Source: Nocardia nova (lineage in GTDB: Bacteria; Actinomycetota; Actinomycetes; Mycobacteriales; Mycobacteriaceae). Taken from it: a DNA stretch of 64,000 nt. The notes beneath the pieces were generated by a model, which saw only the letters and a program-made list of their open reading frames with translations, had not been told where the DNA came from and did no database searches. The translations under genes and the position numbers were made by a program. Below are positions 20,909-31,426 of the stretch, piece by piece. Numbering within the stretch: position 1 is the stretch's first letter; each line of letters opens with the position of its first letter. Location: assembly GCF_002933465.1 (NCBI RefSeq), contig NZ_PSZE01000004.1, forward strand, positions 186,001-250,000, in the 5' to 3' direction.

Positions 20909-22450
20909 TCAGCCGCAGGTGAGTCCTTCCGGCGGTGTCTTCAGGTCGATCAGGTAGGCGAAGACCGCGTCGTCCACGCACGGCACGCCCCCGGAGAGGA
21001 AGGCGGTGTGGCGGGTTCCCTTGTTGGTGATCAGCGCCGCGCCCAGCTGATGGGCCAGATCGACACCGGCCTGATACGGGGTGGCCGGGTCCGCGGTCGT
21101 GGAGATGACCACGGTCTTGGCCAGGCCCGGTGCGGAAATGTTGTGCGGGGAGCCGCTGTTGGGCACGGGCCAGAACGCGCACATCTCGAGCGGCGCCTGC
21201 CCGGTGGCGTGGCCGTCGTCGAGGAACGGGGCAACCTTGCGGTATTCCGCGTCCTGCTTATCGGTTTCGGCGCGGTCCTTGATGGCCGGATCGTCGACGC
21301 AGTGGATGGCCAGGAACGCGTCCTGCGAATTGTCGTAGGTACCGTCCTTGCCGCGGCCGTCGTAGAGATCGGCGAGCTGCAGCAGGATGTCGCCCTTGCC
21401 CTTGGCCAGCTGAGCCAGGCCCGCGCTCAGCACATTCCAGCTGTCTTCGGCGTAGAGGGTGTTCTGCACGCCGGTGACCGCGTCGCTGTAGGTGAGCCCG
21501 CGGCCGTCGCGGGTCTCGGCCGGGTGGTTCCAGAGCGGGTTGACCAGATCGTGGAAGCGGGCCACCGCCTGACTCGCGTCCTGGCCCAGCGGGCAATCCG
21601 GTTTGCTCGTACAGTCGGCGGCGTAGGCGTCGAAGGCCTTCTGGAACCCGGCGGCCTGCTGCACCGATTCCTTCTCCGGATCGGCGTCCGGATCGAGTGC
21701 GCCGTCGAGCACCATGGCCCGCACCTTGTCCGGGAACTTCTCGGCGTAGATGTAGCCGAGCCGGGTTCCGTAGGAGTAGCCGACGTAGTTCAGCTTGTCG
21801 TCGCCGAGCACTCCCCGGATGATGTCCATGTCCTGCACGACCTCGCGGGTGCCGACGTGGGCGAGGAATTCGTTGCCGGTCTTCTCGGTGCAGTGCGCGG
21901 CGAAATCCTTGTTCTCCCGCTCGGCGGCCGCGATGCCGTCGGGGGTGTAGTCCTTGGGCGGTTCGGCGCGTTGCTGATCCCACTGCTGCCCGGTCAGGCA
22001 TTCGATCAGCGGCGTGGAGGCGCCGACACCGCGCGGATCGAAACCGATGCGGTCGAACCGCTGTGCGAGCGGGGTGTCCTGGCCCTGCCCGGCCATCCAC
22101 AGTCCGGCCTGGCCGGGCCCGCCCGGGTTGAACAGCAGTGATCCGATGCGCTGCCCGGTCGCCTTCATCCGCGACACCGCGATCTGCGCGGTCGCGCCCT
22201 CGGGCTTGTCGTAATCGATCGGTACCGAGATGTGCGCGCACTCGGTGCCCTGCGGGAATCGGGTCGAGGCATCGCCGAATCCGTCACAGCTACCCCACGC
22301 CGGAACCTGGGTGTAGTACTTCTGCAGCGCGGCCGGACTCGGCGCGGACGGCTGGGCGACGGGGTGATTCTTCGACGTCGACGAGCAGGCGGCGGCCACA
22401 CACATCAGGGCCACCGCGGCTGCGACGCGACCGGATCGCGACAAGGACAT
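20909..22450 (-). CDS. secreted lipoprotein alpha/beta hydrolase, CaeA/Hip1 (Rv2224c) family
   Basis: 513-residue TAP/S33-type serine hydrolase. Signal peptide with lipobox VAAAC22. Substrate-side motif FNPGGPGQAGLWM near residue 95, FDPRGVGAST, nucleophile elbow VGYSYGTRLGYIYAE near 205, acid STTADPATPY, and catalytic His in KGTRHTAFLSGG; the C-terminal TAP-like domain ends with a Cys pair region. M. tuberculosis Hip1/CaeA (520 residues) is a cell-envelope serine protease; function here is inferred. Start chosen at ATG 22450 because GGAAGG is nine bases upstream; in-frame ATGs at 22459 and 22483 are less well placed. Confidence 0.93.
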   Translation of the reverse strand: MSLSRSGRVAAAVALMCVAAACSSTSKNHPVAQPSAPSPAALQKYYTQVPAWGSCDGFGDASTRFPQGTECAHISVPIDYDKPEGATAQIAVSRMKATGQRIGSLLFNPGGPGQAGLWMAGQGQDTPLAQRFDRIGFDPRGVGASTPLIECLTGQQWDQQRAEPPKDYTPDGIAAAERENKDFAAHCTEKTGNEFLAHVGTREVVQDMDIIRGVLGDDKLNYVGYSYGTRLGYIYAEKFPDKVRAMVLDGALDPDADPEKESVQQAAGFQKAFDAYAADCTSKPDCPLGQDASQAVARFHDLVNPLWNHPAETRDGRGLTYSDAVTGVQNTLYAEDSWNVLSAGLAQLAKGKGDILLQLADLYDGRGKDGTYDNSQDAFLAIHCVDDPAIKDRAETDKQDAEYRKVAPFLDDGHATGQAPLEMCAFWPVPNSGSPHNISAPGLAKTVVISTTADPATPYQAGVDLAHQLGAALITNKGTRHTAFLSGGVPCVDDAVFAYLIDLKTPPEGLTCG

Positions 22451-22665
22451 GCGCGCCATCCTTCCATCTCCGCCTGTGATCATTGCGGTGTCCGCGGCGG
22501 CCTCCGTGGTTACGCAGGCTGCCTCCTCCGGCCGCGTCGCTCCCACCGCGTGTGACAAATCCCATCCCGGGCACGCCTTAAATGCGGCCCTGCCGCGGTG
22601 GCAGACTGGACGGGTCATAGCAACCCGGGGACCCGATCGGGCCTCGAGGACAGACGAAAGGGACG

Positions 22666-23529
22666 ATGATGTCCGCTGCTCAGGACAATCCTGCTTCCGA
22701 AACCACCGCCTACGGTGCCGCACCGACAACTTCCCGGCGGAAGACGCGAGTACAGCACCTGCAGCAATGGAAATCCGCGGGCGAGAAGTGGGCGATGCTG
22801 ACCGCCTACGACTACTCCACCGCGAAGCTGTTCGAAGAGGCCGGCATCCCCGTGCTGCTGGTCGGCGATTCGGCGGCCAACGTGGTCTACGGCTACGACA
22901 CCACCGTGCCGATCACGATCGAGGAACTGCTGCCGCTGGTACGCGGCGTGGTCCGCGGGGCGCCGCATGCCCTGGTGGTGGCCGACCTGCCGTTCGGCAG
23001 CTACGAGGGATCACCCGAACAGGCGCTGGCCAGCGCCACCCGCTTCATGAAGGAGGGTGGTGCGCACGCGGTGAAACTCGAAGGCGGAGAACGGGTTTCC
23101 GAGCACATCGCCCGGCTCACCGCCTCCGGCATCCCGGTGGTGGCGCATATCGGCTTCACCCCGCAGAGCGTCAACACCCTCGGCGGCTATCGCGTGCAGG
23201 GCCGCGGCGACGGCGCCGAACAGCTGATCGCCGACGCCATCGCGGTGCAGGAGGCCGGTGCCGTCGCCGTGGTGATGGAGATGGTGCCCGCCGAGCTGGC
23301 CGGGCAGGTCACCCACAAGCTGACCATCCCGACCGTCGGCATCGGCGCCGGCAGCGACTGCGACGCCCAGGTGTTGGTCTGGCAGGACATGGCCGGCTAC
23401 ACCAGCGGCAAGACGGCCAAGTTCGTCAAGCGCTTCGGCCGCGTGGGCGACGAATTGCGCAGCGCCGCAGCGGAATACGCGCGCGAAGTAGCGCAGGGGA
23501 CCTTTCCGGGGCCGGAACACAGCTTCTGA
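22666..23529 (+). CDS. panB: 3-methyl-2-oxobutanoate hydroxymethyltransferase
   Basis: First enzyme of pantothenate synthesis (ketopantoate from alpha-ketoisovalerate and methylene-THF). 287 residues. Signatures: [37 protein letters not shown] (magnesium Asp), [39 protein letters not shown] and the catalytic Glu in [11 protein letters not shown]. The first 25 residues are a disordered extension. ATG ATG at 22666/22669 behind AAAGGGA. Divergent from the Hip1-like gene as in mycobacteria (Rv2225/Rv2224c). Confidence 0.97.
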   Translation: MMSAAQDNPASETTAYGAAPTTSRRKTRVQHLQQWKSAGEKWAMLTAYDYSTAKLFEEAGIPVLLVGDSAANVVYGYDTTVPITIEELLPLVRGVVRGAPHALVVADLPFGSYEGSPEQALASATRFMKEGGAHAVKLEGGERVSEHIARLTASGIPVVAHIGFTPQSVNTLGGYRVQGRGDGAEQLIADAIAVQEAGAVAVVMEMVPAELAGQVTHKLTIPTVGIGAGSDCDAQVLVWQDMAGYTSGKTAKFVKRFGRVGDELRSAAAEYAREVAQGTFPGPEHSF

Positions 23530-23873
23530 GAAACGGGTCGACCGCGGGGTGCTGCGCGCGCTCCGCGGTCGATCTCTGTACACCACGGACGCCGATGCCC
23601 GCCCGTACTGCGGCGGGCGGCTCAGGGCGTTCTATCCAGGTCTGTGTGGCGGCCGGGGCCGGGCTTGCCGCGGTCTGCGATCGAGACGGCTCGCTCGCGG
23701 TCCCGGTAGCCCGTCGGCGGGAGGCTGTGTTCCCCGCGGCCTTCGCCGAAAAGGTTCCCCGCGGCCCTCGCCCAAAACGAATCGGCTCCGTGACGAGGGT
23801 CGGCCCAGCACTCTCTCGACCGCCCGCGAGCAGGCAACTTCCGCAGGCTCGGTCGTAACGGTAATTTGAAAGG
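23530..23873. other. 344-bp intergenic region between panB and glnE
   Basis: Holds the panB terminator hairpin and, at 23730-23777, two imperfect direct copies (period 25) of TTCCCCGCGGCC-TCGCC-AAAA. No gene supported. An AAAGG immediately abuts the glnE ATG. Confidence 0.6.
23536..23574 (+). terminator. hairpin downstream of panB
   Basis: TCGACCGCGG (23538-23547) pairs with CCGCGGTCGA (23563-23572) over a 15-base loop, beginning nine bases after the panB stop. No clear T-run follows. Confidence 0.45.
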
Positions 23874-26800
23874 ATGGTCCGCCCACCGACTGCACGTCCC
23901 GCAGTGCCCGGTGCCGGTCGGCTGGGATTGCTGGAGCCGACGGCAGCCGCGTCGTTACGAGAGCTCGACTGGGACAATGTCGACAGCGTTGCACTGCTGT
24001 GGGCGTTGTCGCGGTCGCCGGATGCCGATCTGGCGCTGCTGACCCTGGTCCGCCTGCGCGAGGCGCTCGGGTCCGGATGGGCCGCACTGGATTCCGCGTT
24101 GCGCACCGATCTGTCGTTGCGCGGCAGGCTGTTCGCGCTGATCGGCTCGTCGAGCGCGTTCGCCGACCATCTGGTGGCCGATCCGTCGAGCTGGCAGCTG
24201 TTGCGGCGAGAACTGCCGGGCACGCGCGAGATCCTCGACGATCTGCTCGACGCGGTCGGCGCCGCGCCCGAGACGGGGCCGAACGCCGCGCCGATGCTCT
24301 ACCGCGCCACCCACGCCGGACCCGACGCGATCGCATTGCTGCGCAAGCGATATCGCGATCAGCTGATGCTGCTGGCCGCCCACGATCTGGCCGCCACCGT
24401 CGAGAACGAACCGGTGCTGCCGTATCAGCAGGTCGGCAACCATCTCACCGACCTGGCCGAGGCCGCACTCACCGCCGCGCTCTCGGTGGCGGTGGCGCGG
24501 ATCTGCCCCGACGACCCGGTTCCGGTCCGGCTGGCGGTGGTCGCGATGGGCAAATGCGGTGCGCGCGAGCTCAATTACGTCTCCGATGTCGACGTGGTGT
24601 TCGTCGCCGAACCCGCCGACACCACCGCCACCCGGCTGGCCGCGGAGATGATGGGCATCGCCGGCAGCGCGTTCTTCGACGTCGATGCCGCGCTGCGTCC
24701 GGAAGGTAAGGCCGGGGCGCTGGTGCGCACGTTGGATTCGCACATCACCTACTACAAGCGCTGGGCGCGCACCTGGGAATTCCAGGCGCTGCTGAAGAAC
24801 CGCCCCGCCACTGGCGATCTGGAACTGGGCAGGCAGTACAGCGAGGCGCTCATGCCGATGGTGTGGAGCGCCTCGGAACGACCGGATTTCGTCGCCGACG
24901 TGCAGGCGATGCGGCGCCGGGTCGAAAGCCTGGTGCCCGAGGACATGCGCGAGCGGGAGCTGAAACTCGGCCACGGCAGCTTGCGCGACGTCGAATTCGC
25001 GGTGCAGCTGCTGCAGTTGGTCCACGGCAAGGCCGATGAATCGCTGCACGTGCCGGGTACGGTCGAGGCGCTGACCGCGCTGGCCGCGCGTGGCTATGTG
25101 GGCCGCGACGATGCCGCGAACCTCACCGCCTCCTACGAATTCCTGCGCCTGCTCGAGCACCGCCTGCAGTTGCAGCGGCTCAAGCGCACCCACACCTTGC
25201 CCGCATCCGACGATGAGGAGGGGATGCGCTGGCTCGCTCGTGCGGCGCATATGCGTCCCGACGGGCGCCAGGACGCGGTCGGGGTGCTGCGCAGCGAAAT
25301 CAAGCGCAACACCGTGCGGGTGCGCCGGCTGCACGCGAAGCTGTTCTACCGGCCGCTGCTGGAATCGGTGGCCCGCCTCGACGCCGCCGCGTTGCGGCTG
25401 AGTCCGCAGGCCGCGGTCCGCCAGCTCGCCGCCCTCGGCTACGCCGCCCCGGAGAACGCGCTCGGCCACCTCAAGGCGCTCACGGGGGAGGTGGGGCGCA
25501 AGGGCCGCATCCAGGCGCTGCTGTTGCCGACGCTGCTCGAATGGCTCGGTGACACACCGAATCCCGATGCCGGTTTGCTGGCCTACCGGCGGGTGTCGGA
25601 GGGCCTCGACGACCAGATCTGGTTCCTGCGCGAACTCCGCGACGAGGGTGCGATCGCGCAGCGGCTGATGATCGTGCTGGGCTCCTCGGCCTATCTGCCC
25701 GATCTGCTGATCAACGCGCCCGAAACCATCCGGATGTTCGCCGACGGACCGGACGGGCCGCTGCTGCTGAGCCCGAAGGCCGAGGATGTGCGCTCCAGCA
25801 TCCTGGCCGGGGCCGCCCGCTACGACGATCCCAGACGGGCCGTCGCCACGGCCCGCTCGCTGCGGCGCCACGAGCTGGCCCGCATCGCCTCCGCCGACGT
25901 GCTCGGCATGCTGGAGGTGCCGCGGGTGTGCCGGGCACTGTCGTGGGTCTGGGTCGCGGTGCTCGAGGCGTCGCTGCAGGCCGTGATCCGAGCCTGGGAG
26001 GCCGAACACCAGGAGCCCGCGCCGGCGGACTTCGCCGTGATCGGCATGGGTCGTCTCGGTGGGATGGAACTGGGCTACGGGTCCGACGCCGATGTGCTGT
26101 TCGTCTGCGATCCGCGTCCCGGCGCGGACGAGACGGTCGCGGTGAAGTGGGCCATCGGCGTCGCCGAACAAGTGCAGCGGCTCCTCGGCGCGCCCAGCAC
26201 CGATCCGCCGCTGCAGGTCGATGCCGGGCTCCGGCCCGAGGGACGCAACGGTGCGCTGGTCCGCACCCTGGCCGCCTATCGCGCCTACTACCAGCAGTGG
26301 GCGCAGCCGTGGGAAGTGCAGGCGCTGCTGCGCGCACATCAGGTCGCCGGCGACGAGGACCTGGGTCTGCGGTTCCTGCATTCCATCGATCCGGTCCGCT
26401 ATCCCAAGGGCGGGGTCTCCGAGGATGCCGTGCGCGAGATCCGGCGGATCAAGGCGCGGGTCGACTCCGAGCGCCTACCGCGCGGCGCGAACCCGGCCAC
26501 TCACACCAAGCTCGGCCGCGGCGGTCTCGCCGATATCGAGTGGACCGTGCAACTGCTGCAACTCCAGCACGCGCACGAGGTGCCCGATCTGCACAACACC
26601 TCCACTCTCGAATGCCTCGCGGTGATCGAACGGAACAAACTGCTCGACGCCCTCGATGTCGAGCTGCTGCGCACCGCCTGGCTCACCGCCACCAAGGCCC
26701 GCAACGCGCTGGTGCTGGTGCGCGGCAAACCCGCCGACCAGCTGCCCGGGCCCGGGCCGTTGCTCTCGGCCGTGGCCCGGGTAGCGGGCTGGCCGACCGA

Positions 26801-26885
26801 CGACGGCAGCGAATTCCTCGACCACTACATGCGCGTCACGAGGCGGGCGAAGACGGTCGTCGAACGCGTCTTCGGCGGGGCGTAG
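23874..26885 (+). CDS. glnE: bifunctional glutamine synthetase adenylyltransferase/adenylyl-removing enzyme
   Basis: 1003-residue GlnE (994 in M. tuberculosis). It attaches or removes AMP on the regulatory tyrosine of GlnA1 in response to nitrogen state. Two nucleotidyltransferase domains each keep the GxxGxxELxYxSDxDxxF motif: [18 protein letters not shown] near residue 225 (de-adenylylation side) and [18 protein letters not shown] near 725 (adenylylation side). Each is followed by its GlnD-type helical domain ([19 protein letters not shown] and [19 protein letters not shown]). Here it is beside panB on the opposite strand to both glnA genes, while in M. tuberculosis it sits between glnA2 and glnA1. 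Confidence 0.97.
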   Translation: MVRPPTARPAVPGAGRLGLLEPTAAASLRELDWDNVDSVALLWALSRSPDADLALLTLVRLREALGSGWAALDSALRTDLSLRGRLFALIGSSSAFADHLVADPSSWQLLRRELPGTREILDDLLDAVGAAPETGPNAAPMLYRATHAGPDAIALLRKRYRDQLMLLAAHDLAATVENEPVLPYQQVGNHLTDLAEAALTAALSVAVARICPDDPVPVRLAVVAMGKCGARELNYVSDVDVVFVAEPADTTATRLAAEMMGIAGSAFFDVDAALRPEGKAGALVRTLDSHITYYKRWARTWEFQALLKNRPATGDLELGRQYSEALMPMVWSASERPDFVADVQAMRRRVESLVPEDMRERELKLGHGSLRDVEFAVQLLQLVHGKADESLHVPGTVEALTALAARGYVGRDDAANLTASYEFLRLLEHRLQLQRLKRTHTLPASDDEEGMRWLARAAHMRPDGRQDAVGVLRSEIKRNTVRVRRLHAKLFYRPLLESVARLDAAALRLSPQAAVRQLAALGYAAPENALGHLKALTGEVGRKGRIQALLLPTLLEWLGDTPNPDAGLLAYRRVSEGLDDQIWFLRELRDEGAIAQRLMIVLGSSAYLPDLLINAPETIRMFADGPDGPLLLSPKAEDVRSSILAGAARYDDPRRAVATARSLRRHELARIASADVLGMLEVPRVCRALSWVWVAVLEASLQAVIRAWEAEHQEPAPADFAVIGMGRLGGMELGYGSDADVLFVCDPRPGADETVAVKWAIGVAEQVQRLLGAPSTDPPLQVDAGLRPEGRNGALVRTLAAYRAYYQQWAQPWEVQALLRAHQVAGDEDLGLRFLHSIDPVRYPKGGVSEDAVREIRRIKARVDSERLPRGANPATHTKLGRGGLADIEWTVQLLQLQHAHEVPDLHNTSTLECLAVIERNKLLDALDVELLRTAWLTATKARNALVLVRGKPADQLPGPGPLLSAVARVAGWPTDDGSEFLDHYMRVTRRAKTVVERVFGGA

Positions 26886-27167
26886 CTCCGTCGCGGCGGA
26901 GGTATGCGGTGAATGGCACGGATGCGTGCGCGCGGCGGTTGTCGCGGTCGCGTAGGTCACCGGGGGCAGGCGGCGGTTTCGTGAACCGGCGATGAATTCT
27001 CGCGATACGCCGAGCCCGTGCGGGCCGAAAACGTGTTGCGGGGAACAGACCGGACGCGATATCGGTTGGTTCACAGTGTGCTGTGCCGTCGTGACCGTGG
27101 GGCCCGGCCGAGCCGGAACCAGCGTTCCGCATACTGTATCGGTACGCGACCATTCGGGAGGACCGCC

Positions 27168-27248
27168 ATGGTGAGGATGTTCGTGGACGTGCGCAACGCC
27201 CACCGGCTCGACGACACACGCGATGCGCTGTGTGATCGGAGACCGTGA
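27168..27248 (+). CDS. 26-residue leader ORF coupled to the DUF2156 gene
   Basis: Starts MVRMFVDVRNAHRLDD and ends ALCDRRP. GGGAGG lies seven bases before its ATG, and its TGA overlaps the next gene's ATG as TGATG, so ribosomes ending here can restart on the membrane-protein gene. The downstream gene has no independent Shine-Dalgarno of similar quality. Peptide function unknown; it may simply deliver ribosomes or act as a translation sensor. Confidence 0.6.
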   Translation: MVRMFVDVRNAHRLDDTRDALCDRRP

Positions 27249-28621
27249 TGGCTGAACTCAATTCGGCCGTCACCGGTTATCGCACCTATCGGCACGCCGC
27301 CCTCAATCCGACCCGCGCCGTGCGGGTTCCGTTGATCGTGGTGCTGTTGCTGGTCGGTGTGGTGCTGCTGTACGCCGCCGACCGCGCCTCCCGCGAAGGT
27401 GTCAATCGCGGCTGGTTCGTGGCGGTTTCGCTGTCGGGCCTGTTCGTGGCGCGCGGACTGCATCTGCGGCGGCCGATCACACTGCCGCACTTCACGGTCG
27501 CGGTGATCGTGCTCGGGGTGTCCAATATCGCCTACCGCAGCGATCACGGCACCGTCGGCTTCGTGTGCCTCGCCTCCACGGGCCTGATCCTGATGCTGCC
27601 GCAGAGTTCGCGCCCGCAACCGGATCAGCGGGACCGCATCGCCGCGCTGGTCGACCGGACGGTCGAGGATCCGCTGGCCCCGTTCGCCCTGCATTCGGCC
27701 AAATCCTATTTCTTCAGCGCGGATTCGAACGCCGCGATCGGCTACCGCGCGCGCTTCGGCATCGCGGTCGTCGCGGGCGACCCGGTCGGCAGTTGCGCCG
27801 AATTCGGCCGGCTCATCGCCGAGTTCTCCGGATTCGCCGCCGCCCACGGCTGGCGGATCGCGGTGCTGGGCGCCAGCCCCGCGGTCACCGAACTGTGGCG
27901 CACCCGCGCCGCCGATCATCATGGCCTGCGCGCCATTCCGATCGGTCGCGACGTGGTGATCGAGGTCGACTCGTTCGACATGGTCGGCCGCAAATTCCGC
28001 AACCTGCGCCAGGCGGTGAGCCGCACTCGCAACTTCGGCGTCAAGACCGAGGTGATTCCCGAACGCGAACTCGACCGTGAGATGCGCGAGACGCTGCTGG
28101 GCATCGTCGACGAATGGGGGACCGGCCACCAGACCCGCGGCTTCTCGATGATCCTGGATCACCTGCTCGACGGCCGGAATCCGGGCATGCTCGTGGTGAT
28201 CGCCCGCGACGGTGAGGGCCGGGTCGCCGGATTCCAGCGCTACGGATCGTCCAATCACGGCAGCGAACTCAGCCTCGATGTGCCGTGGCGGCGCAAGGAT
28301 GCCCCGAACGGCTTGGACGAGCGGATGATCGTCGACCTCGTCGACTACGGCCGCGACCACGATGTGCACCGCATCTCGCTGGCGTTCGCGGCGTTCCCCG
28401 AATTGTTCGCCGACAAGCAACGATCGCGCTCCAAGCAGGCTGTCTACGTGCTGGCCCGCACGCTGGATCCGCTGATCCGGCTGGAGTCGCTGTATCGGTT
28501 CCTGCGCAAGTTCAACTCCTTCGGCAATCAGCGTTTCGTCCTCGTCCGCTGGCGTGAGATCGTCTTCACCGTGCTCGCGCTGCTGACGCTGGAATTCGTT
28601 CCGCACCGAAAACAGGGCTGA
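27248..28621 (+). CDS. MprF-like phosphatidylglycerol lysyltransferase-domain membrane protein (DUF2156)
   Basis: 457 residues. Three to four hydrophobic helices in the first 125 residues (VPLIVVLLLVGVVLLYAAD and following) anchor a C-terminal DUF2156 domain (about 140-440). Its motifs are SAKSYFFSADSNAAIGYRAR, GDPVGSCAEFGRLIAEF, RFLRKFNSFGNQRFVLVR, and FRNLRQAVSRTRNFG for substrate binding. In MprF and LysX this domain transfers lysine or alanine from tRNA to phosphatidylglycerol. The full 14-helix flippase of MprF is absent. Start ATG 27248 is coupled to the 26-codon ORF. Convergent with the next gene, 7 bp apart. Confidence 0.88.
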   Translation: MAELNSAVTGYRTYRHAALNPTRAVRVPLIVVLLLVGVVLLYAADRASREGVNRGWFVAVSLSGLFVARGLHLRRPITLPHFTVAVIVLGVSNIAYRSDHGTVGFVCLASTGLILMLPQSSRPQPDQRDRIAALVDRTVEDPLAPFALHSAKSYFFSADSNAAIGYRARFGIAVVAGDPVGSCAEFGRLIAEFSGFAAAHGWRIAVLGASPAVTELWRTRAADHHGLRAIPIGRDVVIEVDSFDMVGRKFRNLRQAVSRTRNFGVKTEVIPERELDREMRETLLGIVDEWGTGHQTRGFSMILDHLLDGRNPGMLVVIARDGEGRVAGFQRYGSSNHGSELSLDVPWRRKDAPNGLDERMIVDLVDYGRDHDVHRISLAFAAFPELFADKQRSRSKQAVYVLARTLDPLIRLESLYRFLRKFNSFGNQRFVLVRWREIVFTVLALLTLEFVPHRKQG

Positions 28622-28628
28622 CCGGCGA

Positions 28629-29156
28629 TCACGCCATATTGCCCTCGTAGCACAGGCCGGTTCCGCGCCACGTCGGCTGCGGGGCAACGGTTCCGCGATC
28701 GAGGCGCCATGCGCTGACGGGTTCGGCGGCCTTCCAGAACAAGCGGCCGTCGTGGCCGCGCACCACCTGGTAGACGTCGTCGGTGCCCTCGACCAGCTGA
28801 TTGCCGACGCAGTAGTCGTTGTATGCGGTGCCGGGCTGGCGCGCGCCCAGGCTGAAGTGCGCGGCCGGGTCGCCGGCCGCGCCCGGGTTGGCGACGGTGT
28901 CGGGCCGGTCCGACACGGCGCCGGCCGACCACACGGGAGTGCCGCGGCCGTCGGCGCCGCAGGTGTAGCCGCGACCGCCCGCGATGACGGTGGCTCCGGC
29001 GGGGTGGGCGGTTCCGGCCCACAGGCAGCCGGTGGCGGGTTGGGTGGCCGCTCGCCTGGATTCGGCTTCGGCGGGCGCCGCGGTGAAGCCGAGGCCCGCG
29101 GCGGTGAGCGCCGCCAGGGCGGGAAGGGTGAGGGATGCGCGGGGGTGTCGGGGCAT
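28629..29156 (-). CDS. secreted protein, unknown function
   Basis: 175 residues with a Sec signal peptide (MPRHPRASLTLPALAALTA through PAEA, cleavage near residue 32). The mature part has four cysteines, in CLWAGTAHPAG, YTCGADGRG, DYCVGNQL and GLCYEGNMA, likely two disulphides. Trp-rich, suggestive of a compact extracellular domain; no family recognised. GAGAGG lies before ATG 29156. A 32-bp inverted repeat sits 29-60 bp upstream of the start and probably controls it. Confidence 0.75.
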   Translation of the reverse strand: MPRHPRASLTLPALAALTAAGLGFTAAPAEAESRRAATQPATGCLWAGTAHPAGATVIAGGRGYTCGADGRGTPVWSAGAVSDRPDTVANPGAAGDPAAHFSLGARQPGTAYNDYCVGNQLVEGTDDVYQVVRGHDGRLFWKAAEPVSAWRLDRGTVAPQPTWRGTGLCYEGNMA

Positions 29157-29184
29157 GGTGTCGGCCTCTCTGCTCGCCGTTGAG

Positions 29185-29216
29185 CATCTACTATCTACGT
29201 AGGTAAATAGTAGATG
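29185..29216. promoter_or_regulatory. 32-bp operator-like inverted repeat
   Basis: Perfect 10-bp arms CATCTACTAT (29185-29194) and ATAGTAGATG (29207-29216) around a 12-bp centre that contains CTACGTAG. 28 of 32 positions match on inversion. AT-rich compared with its surroundings and sited in the promoter of the secreted protein at 28629-29156. Resembles binding sites of winged-helix repressors of the BlaI or PadR kinds; the regulator is not adjacent. Confidence 0.75.
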
Positions 29217-29405
29217 AACGTCCGGTGTGCGCGCCATGTTGTGGCCGTCACTCTGCGGCATCCGTGCCGATATCGAGACATGCGTTGCGCATTCGCGCGG
29301 GCGTCCGATTACGATGTGAGCGCTCGGGAGACGGGGGGACCGCTGTGCGGAATCCGGATCGTCGTCGGTCCGGGCGTCGACAGTGGTATTCGGGGAGGAC
29401 ACGAG

Positions 29406-30860
29406 ATGAGACACGACAGGCGGCTGCGGCTGGCTGCGACGGCCGGGTTGCTGGTGCTCGGTGCGGTACTGGCCGGATGCGGCACCGATGCGAAAACGAC
29501 TGTGGCACACGATGTTGCCGCGGCGAACGAGAATCCGTGGGCCGTCAGCGGCGCCGCGCCCAATGCCTCCGGCCCGAGCGGTCCGCGACCGGGCGTGCCC
29601 GACGCGCCGTTGCACGCCGACAACGGTGACGGCGGCGAGATGGACCGGCTGGCCCTCAACACGCTGTGGGATCTGCAGGATTACTGGGGCGCCGAATACG
29701 GCAAGAACTTTCCGGGCACCTTCAAGCCGGTCGATCACTTCATCTCCTGGGATGCCAACGCGCCCAAGGAACAATCGGTCACCTTCTGCCGCTCCAGCAC
29801 CTATCACGTGGTGAACGCGGCCTACTGCAAGATCGACAAGACCGTCGGCTGGGATCGCGGCAAACTGCTGCCGCTGATCTCGAACAAGTACGGGAAGATG
29901 GCCGTGGTCATGGTGCTCGCGCACGAGTACGGTCACTCGCTGCAGGACCAGGCCCGGCTCAACGGTTTCTTCACGCCCGGAATCGTGCTCGAACAGCAGG
30001 CCGACTGCTTCGCGGGGGTGTTCCTGCGGCATGTGGCCGAGGGCGGTTCGGCGCATTTCACCCTGAACACGACCGACGGGCTCAACGGTGTCCTGGGTGC
30101 GACGGTCGCCGTGCGCGACCGCGACCCCGACAATCCGAAAAATGTGCACGGGTCGGCGTTCGAGCGCGTGACGGCGGTGCAGATCGGCTGGTCCGACGGT
30201 GCGGCCGGGTGTAAGGGCATCACCAAGAAGGAGATTCAGCAGCGCCGCGGCGGCCTGCCGACGACCTTCGAACCGGGCGACGAGGAGAATCAGATGGGCG
30301 TCGACGTCGACGGGCTCAATGCCGTCGCCGCCGCCCTCGGCCGGATCTATCCACTGCCGCAGCCACCGGCGCTCGACTATTCCGGAATCGTCAAGAACTG
30401 CCCGAAAGATAGTGCGGTGGAGCCGGTTTCGTACTGCCCAGCGAGCAATACCGTGGGTACAGATGTGCCGGAACTGGCCAAGCGTGCCGGTCAGCAACGG
30501 GGCGACGAGGAACCGCTGTCCGCGGTGGTCGACGGCAACTACAACGCCTACGTCGTATTCATCTCCCGTTACGTGCTCGCGGTGGAACGGGATCGGCACC
30601 TGTCGCTGCAAGGACCGGAATCCGCCGGGCTGCGCACCGCCTGCCTGTCCGGCGCCGTCACCACCAAGCTCAGCGATCCGGCCAGCGATCCCCGGCTCAC
30701 CGCGGGCGACCTGGACGCCGCGGTGTCGGGTCTGCTGTCCGACGGCCTGGCTGCGAGCGATGCCGACGGCAAGGTGGTGCCCAGCGGGTATCAGCGGCTC
30801 GATGCGTTCCGCGCCGGGGTGCTCGACGGTGAGGCGGCCTGCCTGAACAATTACAAATGA
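29406..30860 (+). CDS. lipoprotein zinc metallopeptidase (YpfJ/neutral zinc metallopeptidase family)
   Basis: 484-residue secreted lipoprotein; lipobox VLAGC near residue 25. The peptidase core has LAHEYGHSLQDQARL (HExxH) followed about 25 residues later by the third ligand in VLEQQADCFAGVFL, the arrangement of the putative neutral zinc metallopeptidase family. Long C-terminal part with cysteines in GCKGI, NCPKD, YCPAS, ACLSG and ACLNNYK. ATG 29406 behind GGGAGG. Followed by a strong terminator shared with ribH. Confidence 0.9.
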   Translation: MRHDRRLRLAATAGLLVLGAVLAGCGTDAKTTVAHDVAAANENPWAVSGAAPNASGPSGPRPGVPDAPLHADNGDGGEMDRLALNTLWDLQDYWGAEYGKNFPGTFKPVDHFISWDANAPKEQSVTFCRSSTYHVVNAAYCKIDKTVGWDRGKLLPLISNKYGKMAVVMVLAHEYGHSLQDQARLNGFFTPGIVLEQQADCFAGVFLRHVAEGGSAHFTLNTTDGLNGVLGATVAVRDRDPDNPKNVHGSAFERVTAVQIGWSDGAAGCKGITKKEIQQRRGGLPTTFEPGDEENQMGVDVDGLNAVAAALGRIYPLPQPPALDYSGIVKNCPKDSAVEPVSYCPASNTVGTDVPELAKRAGQQRGDEEPLSAVVDGNYNAYVVFISRYVLAVERDRHLSLQGPESAGLRTACLSGAVTTKLSDPASDPRLTAGDLDAAVSGLLSDGLAASDADGKVVPSGYQRLDAFRAGVLDGEAACLNNYK

Positions 30861-30863
30861 GGA

Positions 30864-30895
30864 GCAGGGGCGACCGGATTGCCGGTCGCCCCTGC
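30864..30895. terminator. bidirectional terminator between metallopeptidase and ribH
   Basis: Perfect 14-bp stem: GCAGGGGCGACCGG (30864-30877), loop ATTG, CCGGTCGCCCCTGC (30882-30895). Lies three bases after the upstream stop and 55 bases beyond the stop of the convergent ribH. Confidence 0.85.
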
Positions 30896-30949
30896 CGTGC
30901 TTTGCTGTCGTGCTCTGCCGTCGGCCGGTCCGCGGGCGGTGGGCCGGTC

Positions 30950-31426
<477 letters not shown>

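Noticed and set aside
23855..23873. GlnR site before glnE (GTAAC near GAAAG)
   Set aside because: Spacing between the boxes is eight, not six, and the second box is imperfect.
23955..26381. 808-codon frame antisense to glnE
   Set aside because: Composition is that of reversed GC-rich coding DNA; glnE has all motifs.
29214..29405. Upstream start for the zinc metallopeptidase at 29214
   Set aside because: Lipoprotein signal peptide begins at 29406 behind GGGAGG; the upstream part overlaps the operator.
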